Origin: Lutibacillus sp052034115
GTDB taxonomy: Bacteria; Actinomycetota; Actinomycetes; Actinomycetales; Dermatophilaceae
Direction: 5' to 3'
Assembly (NCBI GenBank): GCA_052034115.1
Contig: JBPOIZ010000013.1
Location: 1 to 40,248 of the forward strand
Length of the DNA stretch: 40,248 nucleotides
The position numbers and the translations under genes were made by a program. Numbering within the stretch: position 1 is the stretch's first letter; each line of letters begins with the position of its first letter. Under the pieces are notes generated by a model, which did not search any database, had not been told where the DNA came from, and was given only the letters and a program-made list of their open reading frames with translations. Below, in pieces: positions 38,058-40,248 of this stretch.

Positions 38058-39529
38058 GCCGGTCTCCTCGGCTCCGGCCGGATGACCAGCATCCGGGTGA
38101 CAGTCAACTCCTCGATGGCGAAGCGCGGTCCCTCGCGCCCGATCCCGGAGTCCTTGACCCCGCCATACGGCATGACGTCCGAGCGGAATCCGGGCACCTC
38201 GTTGACGACGACTCCGCCCACCTCGAGCACCTCCGCGGCCCGCATGGCGGTGGCGAGGGACGCGGTGTAGACCGCCGCATGCAGGCCATACCGTGACGCG
38301 TTGACCAGCGCGAACGCGGTGTCCAGGTCGGGCACGGATCGCACGGCGACGACCGGGCCGAAGACCTCTTCGCGCCACAGGGGCTCGTCTTCGGGGACAT
38401 CGACGACGACAGTGGGCTGCACCGCCGCGCCTGCGGGTCCCCCGCCGCACAGCACGGTGCCGCCTGCGGCGACGGCACGATCGATCCAGTCCAGGGTGCG
38501 CTGCGTCGCGTCCGCGGAGACCAGCGGGGCCACCTGGGTCGCCTCATCGCGGGGGTCACCAACGACGATCTGCGGCACGATGGCGGCGAGTCGCTCCAGC
38601 AGGCCCGCACGGACATCCTGGAGCACGATGACCCGCTGGACCGCGATGCACGCCTGGCCGGAGGCGTAGTAGCCGCCCCGGACCACGGCGTCGGCAGCGG
38701 CGTCGAGGTCGGCGTCGGCGGCGACCACCAACGCGGCGTTGGAGCCCAACTCGAGGAGCACCTTGGTCGGGGCGGCGGCAGCGGCGATCCGGTGGCCCAC
38801 CGCCGCCGAGCCGGTGAACGACACCGCCCCGACGCGGCGGTCGGTCGTCAACGCTGCACCCACCGCGGGACCGCCGGTGACAAGTTGCACCGCTGCCGCT
38901 GGGGCACCGGCCCCAGCGAGGGCCTCACGCAGCCGCGCGGCCAGCCACAACGTGGCCAACGGCGTCGGCTCGGCCGGCTTGAGGATGACCGGGCAGCCGG
39001 CAGCGATCGCCGGGGCGGCCTTGTGGCTGGCCAGGAGCAGCGGATAGTTGAAGCCGGCAATCCCGATGACGACCCCGACTGGGCGGCGCACCCAGAACCC
39101 GAGCAGCCCCTCGCCGGCCGACAGCACATCCAAGGGCACCGTCTCGCCGTGGATCCGGCCGATCTCCTCGGCCGCGGCCTCCCAGGTGGCCTCCGTCCGA
39201 TCTACTTCGATCCGGCAGTCGCGCAACGGTTTGCCGGACTCCAGCACCAGGAGGCGCGCCAGCTCGGTCCGCGCCGCTGCGACGGCAACGGCAACCGCGC
39301 GCAGCACGGCCCTTCTCCGGTGCGTGGGCAGCGCCGCAACCGCCTCGCGGACCGCGATGGCAGCCGTCACCGCAGCTGTGGCGTCGTCAGCCGAACCCTC
39401 CGGGGCCGACGCGATCACGGCACCGTCATACGGGAAGATGACCGGGCGGTGCTCGGTGGTGGCGACCCAGCCGTCCCCGATCGGCAGTTCGACCGGTATG
39501 TCGAGCCCGCAGATCGGCGTCGTCTGCAT
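38054..39529 (-). CDS. Aldehyde dehydrogenase family protein
   Basis: A 491-residue NAD(P)-dependent dehydrogenase. Visible are GIAGFNYPLLLASHKAAPAI, VILKPAEPTP, SFTGSAAVGHRI, catalytic Glu in LLELGSNAALVV (ELGS in place of the commoner ELGG), catalytic Cys in YYASGQACIAVQR, EEVFGPVVAV and MPYGGVKDSGIGREG. The ELGSN and GQxCIxxQR variants fit the lactaldehyde or glyceraldehyde-3-phosphate-like branches; the substrate is unknown. ATG 39529 starts 2 nt after the peptidase stop. Part of a three-gene operon with SDR and P1 hydrolase. Confidence 0.93.
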   Translation of the reverse strand: MQTTPICGLDIPVELPIGDGWVATTEHRPVIFPYDGAVIASAPEGSADDATAAVTAAIAVREAVAALPTHRRRAVLRAVAVAVAAARTELARLLVLESGKPLRDCRIEVDRTEATWEAAAEEIGRIHGETVPLDVLSAGEGLLGFWVRRPVGVVIGIAGFNYPLLLASHKAAPAIAAGCPVILKPAEPTPLATLWLAARLREALAGAGAPAAAVQLVTGGPAVGAALTTDRRVGAVSFTGSAAVGHRIAAAAAPTKVLLELGSNAALVVAADADLDAAADAVVRGGYYASGQACIAVQRVIVLQDVRAGLLERLAAIVPQIVVGDPRDEATQVAPLVSADATQRTLDWIDRAVAAGGTVLCGGGPAGAAVQPTVVVDVPEDEPLWREEVFGPVVAVRSVPDLDTAFALVNASRYGLHAAVYTASLATAMRAAEVLEVGGVVVNEVPGFRSDVMPYGGVKDSGIGREGPRFAIEELTVTRMLVIRPEPRRPA

Positions 39530-39531
39530 GA

Positions 39532-40164
39532 TCAGCCCCCGAAGGCCGACGGGAAGGCGTCGCGGTAGCACCGCAACGTGCCATAGGGGACCTGCGTGGT
39601 GCGCGCGGCGAGCATCGCATGACCGACAGCACGCGTGACGCAGTCTCCCGCGACCTCCAGGATGCGCTGGAAACCCCACAGATCGGGGGTGGCCCGCTCC
39701 CCCGTCGCCAGGGTGAACAGGGTGTCGCCGTCGAGCATGGTGTGCACCGGACGGATCGCCCGAGCAAGCCCGTCGTGCCCGATGCCACTGACCTTGGCGC
39801 ACTGCGCCTTGGTCAACGCGGCGTCGGTGGCGATGACACCGATCGTCGTCGCCAGAACACTCGGCAGGGCTGCGGTGGCGTTGCGCGCCCCGGCGAGGTC
39901 GCGGGCGGCAGCGACCTCGTGCGCTTCAGGCGTCCGCACCGCCGCGAACTCGCCGTCCAGCCCGAGCCGCGCGGCATACAGATCCCCGGTGGCGGGGTCG
40001 ACGCAGGACCCGACCGCGTTGACGACCACGAGAGCACCCACGGTCGTCCCGTCGTCGAGCACCACGGAGGCTGAGCCCACGCCCCCCTTGAGGCCGCCCG
40101 ACTGGGCGCCCGTCCCGGCGCCGACGCAGCCCATCGGGACCGGGCCGGTCGCCGCCCCCCACAA
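39532..40164 (-). CDS. P1 family peptidase (DmpA/NylC-like Ntn hydrolase), 5' end lost
   Basis: 210 visible residues of a self-cleaving Ntn-type hydrolase; the family is about 330-380 residues. GCVGAGTGAQSGGLKGGVGSASV and TTIGVIATDAALTKAQCAKVSGIGHDGLARAI are strong P1 marks; the Thr in TTIGV fits the N-terminal nucleophile made by self-cleavage in NylC-type members, although Asn before it is replaced by Ala here. The reading frame upstream of about 40164 runs through poly-G/poly-C tracts to an in-frame TAG at 40228-40230, so the N-terminal half is missing or garbled. First gene of the operon with aldehyde dehydrogenase and SDR. Members cleave N-terminal amino acids, beta-peptides or nylon oligomers. 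Confidence 0.85.
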   Translation of the reverse strand: MWGAATGPVPMGCVGAGTGAQSGGLKGGVGSASVVLDDGTTVGALVVVNAVGSCVDPATGDLYAARLGLDGEFAAVRTPEAHEVAAARDLAGARNATAALPSVLATTIGVIATDAALTKAQCAKVSGIGHDGLARAIRPVHTMLDGDTLFTLATGERATPDLWGFQRILEVAGDCVTRAVGHAMLAARTTQVPYGTLRCYRDAFPSAFGG

Positions 40165-40248
40165 GGCGGGGGCGCCGCGGGGCGGGGCCGGGGGGGGGGC
40201 CGAGCCGCCCCCCCCCCCCCCGGGGACCTATGACCCGCCGGCGCCCCA
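40165..40248. other. Low-complexity poly-G/poly-C window end
   Basis: A run of ten G (40190-40199), then fourteen C (40208-40221), in otherwise GC-only sequence. It interrupts the P1 peptidase frame and looks like a contig end with homopolymer error rather than biology. Confidence 0.6.

Overview
The window reads as chromosome of a high-GC actinobacterium, most likely order Micrococcales and possibly an Intrasporangiaceae-type organism; the family assignment is inference. Support: a SigR/RsrA thiol-stress pair whose RsrA carries Cys11, His37, Cys41 and Cys44, a nickel superoxide dismutase with its maturation protease, an actinobacterial acyl-CoA carboxylase set with a small epsilon subunit, a bL37-type mini ribosomal protein, and many genes whose start codon sits 6-8 nt after a TANNNT -10 element, as in leaderless transcripts. 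Both ends are cut: urocanate hydratase runs off the left end, and a peptidase fragment runs into garbled homopolymer sequence on the right.

Layout. 1-3.7 kb: histidine degradation (hutU, hutH on the minus strand) with a VOC protein on the opposite strand between them. 3.9-5.8 kb: acyl-CoA carboxylase beta and epsilon subunits. 5.9-9 kb: GNAT acetyltransferase, DUF885 metallopeptidase-like protein, Maf pyrophosphatase. 9-11.6 kb: membrane mannosyltransferase-like protein and a Gfo/Idh/MocA oxidoreductase behind a palindromic operator candidate. 11.8-15.1 kb: a second carboxylase beta subunit, an acyl-CoA dehydrogenase and a divergent MerR regulator around an ACGT-repeat operator candidate. 15.1-20.4 kb: tryptophanase, aldo/keto reductase, biotin carboxylase/BCCP alpha subunit, zinc-type alcohol dehydrogenase. 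20.5-21.3 kb: sodX-sodN. 21.3-24.4 kb: two membrane HD-domain proteins preceded on the same strand by two overlapping, unannotatable Trp/Gly-rich micro-ORFs. 24.6-25.8 kb: bL37, then rsrA-sigR. 25.9-30.5 kb: hydrolase and SRAP protein; aroA-rsgA-hisN. 30.6-33.2 kb: paired M16 peptidases. 33.5-35.9 kb: membrane protein, PCuAC copper chaperone and Tat-exported Dyp peroxidase. 36-40.2 kb: thiolase, and an SDR / aldehyde dehydrogenase / P1-family hydrolase operon.

Themes. Most of the window is core metabolism and stress response. The carboxylase genes (one alpha, two beta, one epsilon) are split over three loci, so the alpha subunit probably serves several beta subunits. Acyl-CoA dehydrogenase plus carboxylase under a MerR regulator suggests branched-chain acyl-CoA catabolism. 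Oxidative and metal stress is served by SigR/RsrA, Ni-SOD and the Dyp/PCuAC operon. The strongest candidate for something undescribed is the micro-ORF pair at 24145-24353, with its repeated TGKAWGW motif, translational coupling, structured leader and the HD-GYP operon directly downstream. No tRNA, rRNA, CRISPR array, insertion sequence or prophage gene was recognised.
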